Counted from the stretch's first letter, positions 23,301 to 35,335 are shown. The stretch is DNA of 64,000 bases from Puccinia triticina (GCF_026914185.1 NC_070571.1:310001-374000), one strand, 5' to 3'. Notes: generated by a model not told the origin, from the letters alone. Made by a program: numbers and translations.

Positions 23301-23929
23301 GACACAATTTCTGAGAAAGAGAAGGTTTCACTACAGCTGTATGAACCAGTAATCAAATAACACGGACAAGGCCCCTGACAGTTCTGAGGCTGAAGAAAAC
23401 AGAGGAATCTGGCATTGAACTTCATTCCTTTGTGAATGTGATTCAGAGAGTAGTTCAGTTACATGTGTTCCTACAGGACAAATGACGCGCACTCTAAAAG
23501 AAATATGGATGTACTTTGTGCACAAAAAACTCTTTGCGCACTGCAGGGGGCGTCCACGCAACATCCCGGCCACAGTGCGCGGAAGCTCAAAAACGCTTTG
23601 TGCACTGCAGATGAAAAACCATCAAATTCTCATTTTTTTTCTGCCATGCGGCAGAGGAGATTTGCCCCCCCCCCTCCAACAATTCTTTTGGAAATTTTGG
23701 GACACTCACTTTCACACAAGACAAGGGTGAAAAATAAATACCCATTAATGAGCTGGATCCCCCGGTGACTCTCCCCCGGGGATATCTAACCTGCCACGAA
23801 TGACCTGGGGACACAGCCCCTCAAAAACATAGTTCGAGGGGCAGAAGTCAGCCGCTGTGCCGTGCCGACGGCCGGCGCAGGCCCACAGTGCGGAGGATAC
23901 ACACTCCCCCGACGACCGGCCAGCACACA

Positions 23930-24515
23930 TGTGGAGTGCAAATCACCGGTCATCTAAGGGATTAAGCACTCCTCTTGATGACCGGGTCCGTTGCGGTCAT
24001 TGAGAGGGGTAAACGCACCTCTTGATGACTGGAACGGAATCCGTCAATGAGAGGAGAAGCACACCTCTCGATGACCAGAACAAAACCGGCCATCGAGAGG
24101 AGAAACACACCTCTCGGTGACCGGGAGCAGACCGGTCATCGAGGCAATTAAGTACTCCGCTCGATGACCGGGTCCGTTGCGGTCATCAAGAGGAGTACTT
24201 AATCCACTCGATGACCAAGCAGATCCGGTCATCAAGAGGATTACTTAATCTCCTTGATGACCGGAACAGACCCGGTCATTGAGAGGAGAAACACTCCCCC
24301 AATGACCGGAGCGAACCATTCAACGAGATGAGTGATGAACAGTTCGCTCCGGTCATTGAGGGGAGTCTTGACTCCTCTCGATGACTGGCAAACGGACCCA
24401 TCGAGAGGAGCACTTGATCCCCTCAATGTATGAACGGTCTGGTCCCGGTCACCGAGAGGTGTGTTTCTCCTCTCGATGACCGGGTTCTGGTCATCGCTCC
24501 TCTCGATGACCGGCC
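23930..24515. repeat. TGACCGG inverted-motif array (about 25 half-sites)
   Basis: About 25 alternating half-sites of the form CCTCTCGATGACCGG and CCGGTCATCGAGAGG, average spacing near 23 bp. Successive sites face each other, so each pair is a small palindrome. The same motif fills 33175-33930 and 60740-61330, and in degenerate form 28740-29560. Confidence 0.85.
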
Positions 24516-25374
24516 TACTTCTCCTCCCCCTCCTGGGGGTCAGGCTTAGTTCAAGGAGGAAGGGGGGGGGGCTATTCTCAATGATGGTGGGCGAGTGGTT
24601 TTAGACCTTGGCGAAGTGTGTGAGATACATGATTGCAGCCACAGGGCCCTCTACCTTGTCAGGTAGTATTCAACAGCTGGGTTCTAGAGCCTTCACTCCA
24701 TTGTGAAAAGCCGTGGCCGGAGGCGAAGCAAACAGCATTGGGCAAGTATGAGCAGGCCGAGGAGGTTTTGGTGGCCTGTGTAGCGGGCGGGCGGGATCGG
24801 CAGGACTCCTGGGGATGCACAAGAAGCAGCTCGGCCTTCGTGATGAGGGATCACTACCAGCAACAATACCCTCATGACCTGGGAAGCGGTATTTCCCTGT
24901 ACAAAGCTGGAGAAAAAAAAATCCGCCACGCGTGACAGTCAAAGCCTCTCGTGGTTTAGGAAGGTACAGCAAAGGCGCAGCATCTTCGAGAGGGAGAACC
25001 GTCAAAAAAGACCCGCCCTGGCCAAAAGCGGTTCTGGCCCGGGTGTGAACATATACATCCATAGCAACAAAAAAGTGTGCAGGTCATCTAAAGGCGAAGT
25101 TCTGATTTGTTTTGTTTTGTTTGAAGGGTCCCAGTCGCTTGTCTCGGACAGCGCCACGCGACTGTAAAGATTTGCAGTGTTGGAGTACCCCAAAATGGGG
25201 AGGACTCCTGGACTTATTGAAACATGTGTGCGCTGTTGATCTAGAGAAAAAAAGAGGAGCGAGGGGAGGTAGACAATAAATAAAGGCGCCTCGACGGGGG
25301 CTGGACCTTCACGGGTCGAGTTCCCCTCTCGCAGTTGTGGAGGTTGAGCACAATCCGTCGGTTAACACTCTCCG

Positions 25375-25640
25375 CTTTTGCATTTGCAAAGGTTTGAGGG
25401 CTTTAATCTTTTATCTCAATCCCCTGTTGCGCTTGCGCAGGCTGATTATGTCTTATCTTTTCCCCCTGCTGCGCTTGCAAAGGTGGGTCAAAACATTCAT
25501 CACACAAAGAAGGAAAAAACCTCCCCTGTTGCACTTGCACAGGTTGAGGTAAATTTTACTCCCCTGTTGCACTTGCTCAGGCTGGGCAATTTATTTAACC
25601 AACCATTTGCCCACCTCTCTCCCCTTGCATTTGCAACAGG
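25375..25640 (+). repeat. TTGCACTTGCACAGG iterated array
   Basis: Six irregularly spaced units such as CCCCTGTTGCACTTGCACAG (near 25380, 25425, 25465, 25525, 25560, 25620). A related sequence occurs at 55680 (CTGTTGCACTTGTGCAG) and inverted near 36205. No coding sense. Confidence 0.65.
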
Positions 25641-26227
25641 CAGAGGTGGGAGAATCCGGTCCCTTTTCATTCATGGTTCATGAATTGGGGGATCAGTCCG
25701 AGGCATTAATGTTTGGGGACTTAAAATTTAATTCACACGGCAGCAAAGTCAAACATACTTCTGCCTGGGAAGAAGGGAACTGTGGGAAATATTGCCAAGT
25801 TGGCCACTGTGCCACTGGCAGGCCCCTTTTGGGGCCTTTTGGGAAAGGGGGAGGGTGAACCCATGAACCCAATTTCCATGAAACTGTGGATTTAACATAC
25901 TTAGATTATTTTTTGATTTTTTTTCTGTTTTATTAGACCCTTTACGTTATCCCCCGCAATCTGAGGAGGATAACGTGCGGATAACGCGGGTTTTTTGCCT
26001 ATTTTACAGTGCTTTTACGCCAGATAACGCGGTTAGCGCGTTATTGGCGTTATTTTTTGCGGCATCAAGGCGGAAATTTGCCTCTGTTACGTTATCCAAA
26101 ATAGCGCAGGAATATTTCACCAGATAACAATAACGCGTTATCTGGTAACGGTGGGAAGTTATGTTACAAAAATCCCGCTGGATAACGTAACGTAAGTAAC
26201 TTCCCATTGTTGATTCTCCTCATCACC

Positions 26228-26724
26228 ATGGCTGAAGACAACGGACTTAGTGAAGATAATGAAGACCAGGACCGGACTGATCACCCTTGCACCCCTCCTA
26301 ACACAATCGATGATCCTATCAATGTCCCCCAATCCACCCGCCGGGAATCCAGCCGCATTCGTACTCCTAGCACTCGACCTGGCTTCATCCCAACTCTGAC
26401 TCAAACCAAAACTCGTCGACCCGCCGCTTCATTCTCAGATGCACCAGCACAAACCAGTACCAAATGAAAAAAAAGAATGTTGCAGATTCCACCAATAAGG
26501 AAGTTTGAGCTGCAGGAGTGAAGCAAACCTCCCAATGTACAGGCCAAGTGATTAATGTCGATACAATTCAGGATTCGGACGATGTGTGGCTTGTGAATGG
26601 TGTCAGGATGGGTGCAGAATTTGAAGACTGCCAGAAAGTCATTGACAGTGCACGGAAAAACCCAAAGTTCAAAAAGTATGATGATTCTTCCCCCCCCAAC
26701 CCGCCAAAACCCCCCAAAAAGTAG
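26228..26724 (+). pseudogene. N-terminal remnant of a transposon reading frame
   Basis: ATG at 26228 opens MAEDNGLSEDNEDQDRTDHP, an acidic low-complexity segment that ends at 26467. A second frame follows (26518-26724) containing INVDTIQDSDDVWLVNGVRM. It sits in the middle of the AAGGGTG element, directly after the insertion point of 22256-26210. This is what the start of a deleted transposase or accessory gene would look like. I recognise no catalytic motif. Confidence 0.45.
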
Positions 26725-28739
26725 CCTATTGTCTTCCTCTTCCTCATTTATATTTAATTATTTCTCACTCCACATTTTTATTACTTTTTTTTCATTGGTT
26801 TTTTTTCTAATGTTGTACTTAGATCAGCGGTCATGTCCGACCCCATGGCTCTCCAATCAGCGGTTTTGGACCGCTGCGCTGCGCTGAATTTAGTGGTTTT
26901 TCCGCTGAAAAAAGTGTCAGCGCAGCGGTCCTGCCGCTGACAGACCGCTGATTTAGCGCGCTAATTATCAACATTTTTTTCCGGTGAGAACTATCAGCGC
27001 TTAGCACAGCGCTCCACCCGCTGAATGTCAGCGCAGCGCAGCGGGGCCGAAAACCGCTGCGCTGACCGCTTCACTGCGCTGTTTGCAGCGAAGCTGTTTC
27101 ACCCTTGCTTCAGACACCCAGAACCACACCCCAGATAGCCCAGGATCACCACCAAAGAGGATACCACGCTCCCAGTATACCTACTGTCACAGGCGCCTAG
27201 GATATTGACAGTAAGTATCACTCTTTCACTGAACCTTGACTATCTCAGAGGTAAAACTCTATGTCTCTTGATTGTTCTCTCTCTTTTTGCTTTCTTCTTC
27301 CCAATCTTTGACCACAGGTCTGCACCTCTCTTGACATCATCAACCAAAGGATTCTGCTGCATCATATCATTCTTCTTCTGTGGTTTTTGTAAGAAAAAAA
27401 CCATCTAGGTTTCTCTTTAAAGAACCTTGACTATCCAGACGGACATCCAAAAAATTGTGGCTGGATTAAACTTGTCTAATTCAGGAGCCCTCCATGTTTC
27501 TTTGGTGAGAGGAGGCTGTTGCACTCTCTAGCACAGCTTGGAAGCACTCCCTTAAGGAGGTAGCATTGCCAGTGGAAGTTAGTACCCACCAGATCAATAA
27601 CTTTGAATATCTGCCAATCTTGAATCTGCTCAGTTTCTCTCTCCCTTTCCCTCTCTCTCTAATATTTTCAATTTTCTTATCCCAAGAAATCCAAATATTG
27701 CCCCCTTTTTTCTTGTGTCCTGCTGTCACTATAGAGACTCAGGCTCACAGTTCATTTGTGAAAATTCATCTTGGCTAGTAGTAGTAGACAACCAGAAATT
27801 GTAAAATTCTTGTAAATTTACGTAGAACTGGCTGAAAATTCAAGTTTCCAGATGCCTAAATAAAGATTCTCAAGGGAAAGTACATTTGTGGATATTAAAA
27901 GGCGCACCAGTATTCCCTTGCTCCTGGAGGCAGCTGGAGAAATAATTCAAAAGCTGGTCTGAGAACTCCAATGTGAACAGTCAATTCTTCAATTCCCAGG
28001 CACATCCCAGTGTGGTAAACACCTTTTTTCATGTAGATTAACATCTTCACATCTTTTCCACAACCATTTTCCATTACATTTCTCCTTTTCATATCATCAT
28101 TTCATCAAAGGTACCTTTGTTTCCATGTGCATTATGCAACAACATTTTTTTGATTGCTCTTATCACATGTCCCTTCAGTAGAGCAAGCTGTGAGTTTCCT
28201 GAACAGCGGGCCTGCTGTATCCTGACCACTCAGAGTAATTGACATTGGGACAGCAAGAGGGGAACAAATATGTTGAGATAGTGTATTAGCATTTCCCTAT
28301 GTAGTATGCTTCTAACCTATACACTCACAACTTAGCCTACATTATACATGTATATAGTCTAGTTGTTCTTCTTACTGTTATCCTTCCTCACTGAATGATC
28401 ATTACAAGTTGACTCACTGTGCTAGGACCATGTCCTTGATACCTTGCCAATTTCTCTTGGTGTTGTGTCACCCAGTTACCCTCAACAAAACAAATATCTC
28501 ATTAAAATCATTAAAAAAACTTGTGTCTGGCGGCTTGAATGTTGACAAAAGTGAACTATGGCCACATGGGGAAACGGATTGGCTCAGCATCCCCCTGTTT
28601 TCCCAGGGAGTGTTTTTTTTTCTTATTTAATATCCACCCTCATGTTTGTGCGAAAATTGGGGTGGACATTCACAAGCAGCTTGCACATGTACCCAGACTT
28701 GATGAGCAGTGTGTGTGTTTCATTGCACTGGGAGAGTCA

Positions 28740-29560
28740 CATCTCAATGAAGACCAAATTCTGGTCATCCATCTGGGCTTTTCCAAGCTTGGTGGGCAGT
28801 ACATACTGCCTAACAATCTCAGAAAGGCTGGCACAATGTCCATCCTTTACTGGCCATTGGGATGGGCTTCCACGACTCAAGGACCCCTGTCATTTGTTCA
28901 CCACCATTTTTGGCCAAAAATTGCGGTGGAGAAGTGCAGTGCACATCAATTCACTGCCCCTCCAAGCTCAAGTCTGATGACCAGTACCTACTGGTCATGA
29001 AACTGGAAACGCCCTAGCCCAATGAACAGCACATACTGGCCATTGAGCTGGCCTTCCCAAGCTTGGTAGGCAGCATATACTGACCATCAAGCTCTCAAAA
29101 AACAAGCTGGATGGCCAGCATTTACTGGCCGCTGAGCCGGGAATTTCCCAGCCCAATGTACATACAGTAATTGCTGGTTCACCAATCTGGGTAAGGACAT
29201 CCTCAATGACCAAGATGTATGTATCATTGGCTGGGCTTTCTGCAGACCAGTAACCTTTAATCAAGTGGAGGGTGCAATGTATCCACTAAATGGCTGGTGT
29301 ACACCAGTCATTGAGATGAGAATTCATCCACTCAAGGGCCATACAAACCAGTCATTTAGTGGAGGATCTCTCCACTCCATGGCCAGCATAAATGGTCTTA
29401 AAGTGGAAGTTTTCCTAGCTCTATGGTCAATACAGAATTTTATCAAAGGTTTTCTCTACTTGATAGCATTCCAAACCAGTCATAAAGTGGAAGTTTTCTC
29501 CACTTGATGGCCATAATAAAAATAAATTGAAGGGTTTCTCCACTTGGTGGTGGGTAAAAA
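28740..29560. repeat. degenerate ACTGGCCATTGAG array
   Basis: Diverged copies of TGGCCATTGAG, TACTGGTCAT and AAGCTTGGTGGGCAG in both orientations, with (A/G)AGTGGAG spacers. It fills the right subterminal zone of the 20895-29797 element and resembles the sharper TGACCGG arrays. Confidence 0.6.
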
Positions 29561-29797
29561 CTAATCAGTGGAGAATCCCTGTGTGTAATGGCCACGCAGT
29601 GAAGAAACCCATTAGTTGAGTTTGACTCACCAGATCTAACAAGATATGATACATATCAGATCAATATGAGTTGAGTCTAAACATAAGACTAACCCACAAT
29701 TCAGTTACACATGAGGCAACGGTTCATATCTGGCAGACTTCTAGAGAGACATGACGGTCTGCACTCTCTGGAAAGTGCAACACATCCCCCCCTGGTG

Positions 29798-30302
29798 ACT
29801 AAACTTAGGTTTGTGGTTTTACATAAAAAAAGGTAAGAGTAATCAAGAGTTGATGTGATTGCTGAATTGAACAATGGGTGATAATGGAAGCACTGTTTAA
29901 CTATTGTATGGGTTAAAATTTGCTGTAATAATATTGTGAGGGATAAACAGTCCCGGGTGGCGTGTTTGGATAGAGGGGGAAAAGAGCAGGAGGGGATTTG
30001 AGGCGCCTGGAGGCGCTTCAGGACCAAGGGGGGAACTGGAAGCGCTCAAGGGAAGCAGATGCTCAAGAGGATTCACATTGGAAATCATCAGGGCTGTGTA
30101 ATGATCAGTACAGATCAGTAGCTTTGTAAACTATTTGATCATTGGAATCAATGATTCCATTCAGTTCTCTTTATATTAGATTACATCATATATTGGTTAT
30201 GAATTTATATCATAATCAATAGCTTATGTGTGTAGGGAATGAGGCGTAACAGGGGATAAATGAGTGATACCTTACTTAAGGGTATTTCACATGTTTAGTA
30301 CT
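29798..30302. other. no gene seen
   Basis: Flank of the large TIR element. Contains a GC-rich segment near 29990-30045 (AGGCGCCTGGAGGCGCTTC) and AT-rich sequence; no supported feature. Confidence 0.45.
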
Positions 30303-31105
30303 TCGTCAAATCATTCTTGGGACGTGCCTGCCATGGGCTAGGCAATATTCTTGGTGGTTATGACAAGCGCATGTTGGACCCCATCTCTCAAACACTGACC
30401 ACCTTTTACACCCCTCTGGGTAGATTCCAGTGGACCCGTATCCCGCAGGGCGCAACTAATTCTGTTTCTGTCTACCAGGCACAGATGATGTGGGTCCTGC
30501 AGGACAAGATCCCCGACTACGCCGGAGTTTTCATTGACAATGGGAGCATAAAGGGCCCGGTTTCAGAATATGACGGAGAGGTGCTTCCTTGGCACCCCGG
30601 CGTCAGGCGCTTCATTTGGGAGTACGCCACGACACTGGAGGAGTGTTGTTTTGTATTGAGGAGGCCGGGTTGATGGTATCAGCGTCCAAACTGGCGGCAT
30701 GTATGCCTGCTTTGGAGATTGTTGGGCATGTGGCCTGCAAGGAGGGCCAGGGGATGGTAAAAAGTAAGTTCAACAAGATCCTGACCTGGCATAATCCAAC
30801 CAACACTACCAAGGTTCGTGGTTTTCTGGGTGTGGTTGTGTACATACGGATGTTCATACAATCATTATCTCAGATTTGTCTACCTCTGCGGCGGCTGACA
30901 CGGAAAGATGCCGACTTTTGCTGGAGAGAGGACTGTACAGAGGCCTTCAATTGGCTTACGTCCCTGGTAGGGATATCTTGTTGGTCAAGGTGAACTATGG
31001 TCCAAGTGCAGGACACCTTAAGCTTGTGGTGGATTCCAGCTTCCACGCAGCTGGAGCCATCCTCACTCAGGAGGACAACAACGGGCTTGATTGGCCCGCG
31101 CTCTA
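30303..31105 (+). pseudogene. decayed Ty3/gypsy reverse transcriptase
   Basis: RT homology runs in order: LTTFYTPLGRFQWTRIPQGA (fingers/palm), PDYAGVFIDNGSIKGP where the usual IDD is changed to IDN, VSASKLAACMPALEIVGHVA, FNKILTWHNPTNTTKVRGFL and LRRLTRKDADFCW. RNase H begins HLKLVVDSSFHAAGAILTQE. Frameshifts near 30660 and 30970 split it and the second catalytic aspartate is lost, so it is dead. It is a different lineage from the chromovirus at 0.5-4.2 kb. Confidence 0.8.
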
Positions 31106-31601
31106 AAAGTCTCTACTATTATCTGATGTTGAATCAAGGTACTTCCAACTCAAAATCGAGTTGTGCGGGGTCACCCAAATTCTCAAGAAACTTCAAATTG
31201 TTCTCACTACCAACATGGATGAATTTGCAATGTCATATATTGATTAATATAGCGTATATTGATAAAATTATATTGATCAATTTTGTTTTTATTCCTCTTG
31301 ATACATTTGTCTGTGTTCCATGTCTCCTTAATACTCTTCTACATTCTATCTCCTTCCCCCTGTGTTAGCTTCAAGCCACAGGAATCTTTCCATTTTTTTT
31401 GCCTCATAAAATTCATAAATTTCTAAATACACCAATTAATCAATTCTTCCTGGAAAAAAGACATTGCAAGTTTTAGGATTAATCCAGGGTAGCTGAGGGG
31501 TCTCAAAAATTTTAAATTGTTTTTTATTACTTCAACCATTGATGTTATAAGAAGTCTCCAAATCTAATTTTTTTCAAAAAGGAAAAACATTGACCTCTCA
31601 C
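31106..31601. other. AT-rich flank, no gene
   Basis: Low-complexity AT-rich sequence between the decayed pol and the next TIR element. Nothing supported. Confidence 0.5.
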
Positions 31602-33035
31602 CACCAGGGATGCTTGGGGGGCACTCCCCAGGGAGTGCCTTACCTTGAATTTTTTTCATAACTCAGTGCAATGTCTACTACATCATATGTGTAATCAAAC
31701 ATGAAATGATATACAAATATATATGAAGTATCTATAACTCAGCTGGAACTCTTCTGTAGCGCAGGAGTAACTAAACTTGACCACAGAACACAAATTGTCT
31801 GTAACCAAAGTTTAACTAAAGTGCAAAGCACCACTCACACATTGTTTGTACCCAAGGGTGAAGTCAAGCTGAATAGTGTTGGAACCATTTCATCATCCTG
31901 TACCCATTGCTGTGGCCTCAACAGAATGTGATTGGTTTGTGATTTGTCACCCTATTGTACGCTTGGACGATAGGGTGACAAATCATAGTCCATCAGGGCA
32001 GTTACAGCCAAATATTTTTTAAATTTTACCCTCATTTACTCGGCAGAAATCCCCCTCTGGTATGGAAAGTGTCTGATTTGTCACCCTATTGTACGCGCGT
32101 ATAATAGGGTGACAAATCACACACTTTTCAGACCAAAGGTTAATTTTTGCCAATGAAATGAGGGTGGCACAGTTTGGAAAAAAATCAGCTGGAAATGTCC
32201 CTCTGGTCTGGAAAGTATGTGACTTGTGTGTGATTTGTCAATCTATTGTACTAGGGTGACAAATCACACACTTTTCAGACCAGAGGGACATGTCCAGCTG
32301 AATTGTTTCCAAACCATGTCACCCTGATTTACTGGGAAAAAATTCACCTCTGGTCTGAAAAGTTTGTGATTTGTCACCCTATTGTACGCGGGTATAATAG
32401 GGTGACAAATCACAAAATTTCCAGACCAGAGGGGGACTTCTGCCGAGTAAATGAGGGTAAAATTTAAGAAAAAAATAGTGTAACTGCCCTGATGGAATAT
32501 GATTTGTCACCCTATTGTACGCGCGTACAATAGGGTGACAAATCATACACCAATCACACATTTTTTAGAACAGAGGGGCATTTGTAGCCAATTGATTTAT
32601 GAACTGTCTCACCCTTGTGTAACCAGCCAAAATACAGTTCTGCTGCTCTTGTGCAAATATTGAAACGTTTTGCACTTCTGATATTCTCTTTATCCAAATC
32701 TAGGCAGTTGCGTTTCAGGTGTGATATATATTTGATGGAGGCAGTTCACCCCAATGTAAGAAAAATTGTATAAGCAAGAGTTACCTGATTTTGAAATGTA
32801 GAACTTAAGTTAGGATTGACATGAGCTTGACTTCAAGACAAATTCAACAGAGTTGAATGATAGTTCACGTCTAACGGTTACATATCACTCCAAATTAGAT
32901 TGGTCTATAGTTCTTGCCCAGTAATTGAAAAATTAACCATCACATTGTAAGGACTTCTGCCCCAGTTCAGACAAAAACTAACCCCAAATTCAGCTGTGGC
33001 ACTCCCTGGGGAGTGCCCCCAAAGCTTCCCTGGTG
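31602..33035. mobile_element. CACCAGG-family TIR element, CAC duplication
   Basis: Ends CACCAGGGATGCTTGGGG and the inverse of CACCAGGGAAGCTTTGGG, followed inward on both sides by GGCACTCC palindromes. Flanked by CAC at 31599-31601 and 33036-33038. An AAGGGTG-type element (31854-32617) lies inside. Total 1434 bp, non-coding. Confidence 0.82.
31854..32617. mobile_element. AAGGGTG-type element with five hairpins
   Basis: Left end AAGGGTGAAGTC, right end CTGTCTCACCCTTG. Five long palindromes based on GTGATTTGTCACCCTATTGT lie near 31942, 32072, 32228, 32368 and 32499. The spacers are themselves mirrored about the centre (for example TCTGGTATGGAAAGTG and its partner). Flanks resemble each other (TGTACC, TGTAACC) but do not give a clean duplication. 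Confidence 0.65.
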
Positions 33036-33102
33036 CACATCTATCATAATACCATCCTGCATGCATTGTTAGTTTGTTGTGACCTTGAATTTACTGAATA
33101 TA

Positions 33103-33130
33103 CTAGAGGCCAAGGCGGCTTCGCCGCTGC
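33103..33130 (-). other. Helitron-like 3' terminus
   Basis: On the minus strand: hairpin GCGGCGAAGCCGC, about 12 nt (CTTGGCCTCTAG), ending CTAG followed by T. A stem-loop shortly before a CTRR end inserted before T is the Helitron 3' signature. Two further copies occur at 38604-38630 and 44272-44300. Confidence 0.6.
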
Positions 33131-33174
33131 AAACCCAAAATCCAGATTCTCCCCCCTTCCCCAAAGAGTAGTTC

Positions 33175-33930
33175 CACACCGGTCATTGGGAGGTGAGAGA
33201 CCCCTCAGTGGCCGGCCCAACCGTTCATTGGGAGGTGAGAGACCCCTTGATGGCTGGTCTGACCGGTCATCGGGAGGTGAGACTCCTTGATGGCTGGTCC
33301 AACCGGTCATTGAGAGCGATGAGACCCCTTGATGGCCGGTCCGACCGGTCATTGAGAGGTGTGAGACCCCTTGATGACCAGTACTGAGCGGCCATTGAGA
33401 GGTATGAGACCCCTTGATGGCCGGTCCAACCGGTCATTGGGAGGTGAGAGACCCTTTGCTGGCCGGTCCAACCGGTCATTGGGAGGTGAGAGACCCCTCG
33501 ATGGCCGGAACTGGCCGGTCATTGAGGTGTACTGTACTACAGAGTCCCCTCAATGACAGGTAAAGACCTGCCATTGACAGCTATGAGACCCCTCAATGGC
33601 TGGTCCGACCGGTCATCAGGGAGTGAGACACCCCTCAATGACCGGTTGGAAGGGCCATTGAGGTGTAATGTACTGCAGAGTTCCCTTGATGACCGGTACA
33701 GACCAGCCATTGAGAGGTATGAATCTCCTCAATGCCAGGCTGTTCTGGTCGTCAAGAGGTGTTACCTCCCTTGATGACCACACAGACCGGTCATCAAGAG
33801 CTGTGACTCCCCTCAATAACCGGCATAGACCAGTCATCGGAGAGGACGAGTGAATCTGCTTGATGCCAGGTCATCAAGAGGTGTGAGTCCCCCCAATAAC
33901 CACTACAGATCAGCATCAAGACAAGATGGA
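33175..33930. repeat. TGACCGG inverted-motif array
   Basis: Alternating ACCGGTCATTGGGAGGTGAG and CCCCTTGATGGCCGGT half-sites, dense through 33540 and looser to 33930. It lies just inside the Helitron-like end at 33103, so it may be cargo of that element. I could not find its other boundary. Confidence 0.75.
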
Positions 33931-34659
33931 GACCTACAGGACACAATCAGTTTATGTAACTACTCGCAGCCAAGTTCCTTGGTTTTGGAACATGTCCGGA
34001 TAACCCTCACTGGTCATCTGGAAGATTCAAGCTCTCAACCTGACCTGTAAACACTCAGATGAGTGTGTACAGGCCAGCATCTTGTCTACCCAGGTGCAGG
34101 GCCCTGAAAACCAAGTTGTCAAGTTTTGGTTTGATGGATGTCAGGGCCCAGGGTGTGTGAGCTTGGTCGGATACTTAAAGGGCTGGGGGAGGGAAGCTGT
34201 TTGTCCCCCCAGGGGATCTGGTTTTGTCCACCCCCTCCCTGAAGGCCCCCTATTTCATTTGAGTAGGCCCCTTCTTGATTTCAAAAAACAAAAATCCCAA
34301 ACCCAAACAAAACTTTAAACTCTGCACACAAAACAAGAAAATTTAAACTTTGAACTAACACAACACAAAAACATTTAAACTTTGAACTCACACAAAACAA
34401 AAACATTTGAACACACAAAAAAAAACTCACACAAAAACCATAATTCAAACTCAAACAAACCATAAACTCTTTACTGAAAAAAAACTCACACTTTTTAAAC
34501 TTAAAGAACACAAATTTCAAACTTTTAATTTCTTCTGCCTGCAATTTCAATGAAATGCAGCATGACCCCATGAAGTCAGTTTCTGTGAAACTGTGGTTTT
34601 AATAAACTTGGATGTATGCATAAAATTATGCAAACCAACTTTGAACACCATATTTGAAC
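33931..34659. other. no gene seen
   Basis: Includes an A-rich, (ACACAAAA)n-like tract at 34290-34520. No supported coding region. Confidence 0.5.
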
Positions 34660-34776
34660 ACTTTAGGCCCTGTTTAGCACCAATATAAATACAGGTGATA
34701 TAATCACCAATTAATTCAATAAAAAATACCAAATTCAACATAAAGCCTCCAATTTTTTTTAGGCAACCTATAGTGC

Positions 34777-35335
34777 TAGGGCTGGACCCCAAAGACGGGG
34801 TGGACAGGTATACCCGGATATCCGACCCAACGGGTCGGGGGCCAGCAGTGCTCTCTTCAAAAAATACCTGTTGGGTATTCTTGGGTATAAAAGTCGGGAC
34901 ACTCTGCTGATCTCACGGGGTCCGACGGGTATTTGGTCTCAGGGGTTGAGCACACCGGCCTTGCGCCTTGCAGCGGCGCAAGGCCGGTGTGCTCAACTTT
35001 TTGCGCCATCTGGCCGCCCGAGGCGCGGCATGAATAGGCATCCGGGTGCTCACACCTGATGCCAAAGCCCTGGGGAAGTTGTCTCAGGCATAAAGGTCCC
35101 GAAGTCCGACAAATAGGCGTAAGAGACCGGGTACCCGCGGGTATACCCTATAGTTCTGGGGCATATCCGCGGGTACCCGCCGCAAAAAATACCCGCATCT
35201 ACCCGTCTACCCAACCCGTTATCCGCGGGTATTTCCATGGGAGCAAAACCTCTGGTTTTACTCCTTGGGTATTCCCGACGGGTATTACCACGGCAGGGCT
35301 GGAGGCTCTTGGGTATCACCCGGGGTCCAGCCCTA
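34777..35335. mobile_element. hAT-like element with GGGTATAC motifs
   Basis: Perfect ends TAGGGCTGGACCCC and GGGGTCCAGCCCTA, with flanking TATAGTGC (34769-34776) and TATATTGC (35336-35343), a 7-of-8 match. The 559-bp interior repeats CGGGTATACCC, CGCGGGTACCC and inverses. A 30-bp perfect hairpin (TTGAGCACACCGGCCTTGCG and inverse) lies at 34947-34998. Confidence 0.83.

Larger units (their letters stand above)
22256..26210. mobile_element. CAACAATGG-ended element with GTAAC motifs
   Basis: Inverted ends CAACAATGGGAAGTTAC on both sides. The direct repeat TGATTCTCC (22247-22255 and 26211-26219) flanks it; allowing for bases shared with the TIR, the duplication is 7-9 bp. Subterminal zones carry GTTACGTTATCC and inverses (22266-22330, 25930-26200), the same motif type as in 4904-5541. 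The interior holds two motif arrays and no recognisable transposase. Confidence 0.75.
21851..27107. mobile_element. AAGGGTG-family element with CAGCGC arrays
   Basis: Ends AAGGGTGAAAC and GTTTCACCCTTG, with ATTCAGAC on the left (21843-21850) and CTTCAGAC on the right (27108-27115), a 7-of-8 match. Both subterminal zones (21865-22165, 26860-27095) consist of CAGCGCAGCGG and CCGCTGCGCTGA motifs in both orientations. A second element (22256-26210) is inserted just upstream of a start codon. Same terminal pattern and duplication length as 4904-5541, but a different internal motif. Confidence 0.75.
20895..29797. mobile_element. CACCAGG-family TIR element, 8.9 kb with nested inserts
   Basis: Left terminus CACCAGGGAGGAAAGTG (then CACTCTCTAGAGAGTGC) pairs with the right terminus reading inward CACCAGGGGGGGATGTG (then CACTTTCCAGAGAGTGC). 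Both sides are flanked by ACT (20892-20894, 29798-29800). Three other elements here share CACCAGG ends and 3-bp duplications. Removing the nested element 21851-27107 leaves about 3.6 kb. The right portion (28740-29560) carries degenerate ACTGGCCATTGAG repeats in both orientations. No intact transposase is visible. The 3-bp duplication and CAC ends suggest the CMC (CACTA) superfamily. Confidence 0.75.

Noticed and set aside
23930..24515. Regularly spaced repeats resembling a CRISPR array
   Set aside because: Units alternate orientation, spacers are 5-12 nt, and the window is eukaryotic.
28539..29000. Overlapping frames of 139-153 codons
   Set aside because: They lie in a degenerate motif array and read in two frames at once.
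31846..32625. 8-bp duplication around the five-hairpin element
   Set aside because: Flanks TGTACC and TGTAACC differ by an indel and are too short to count.
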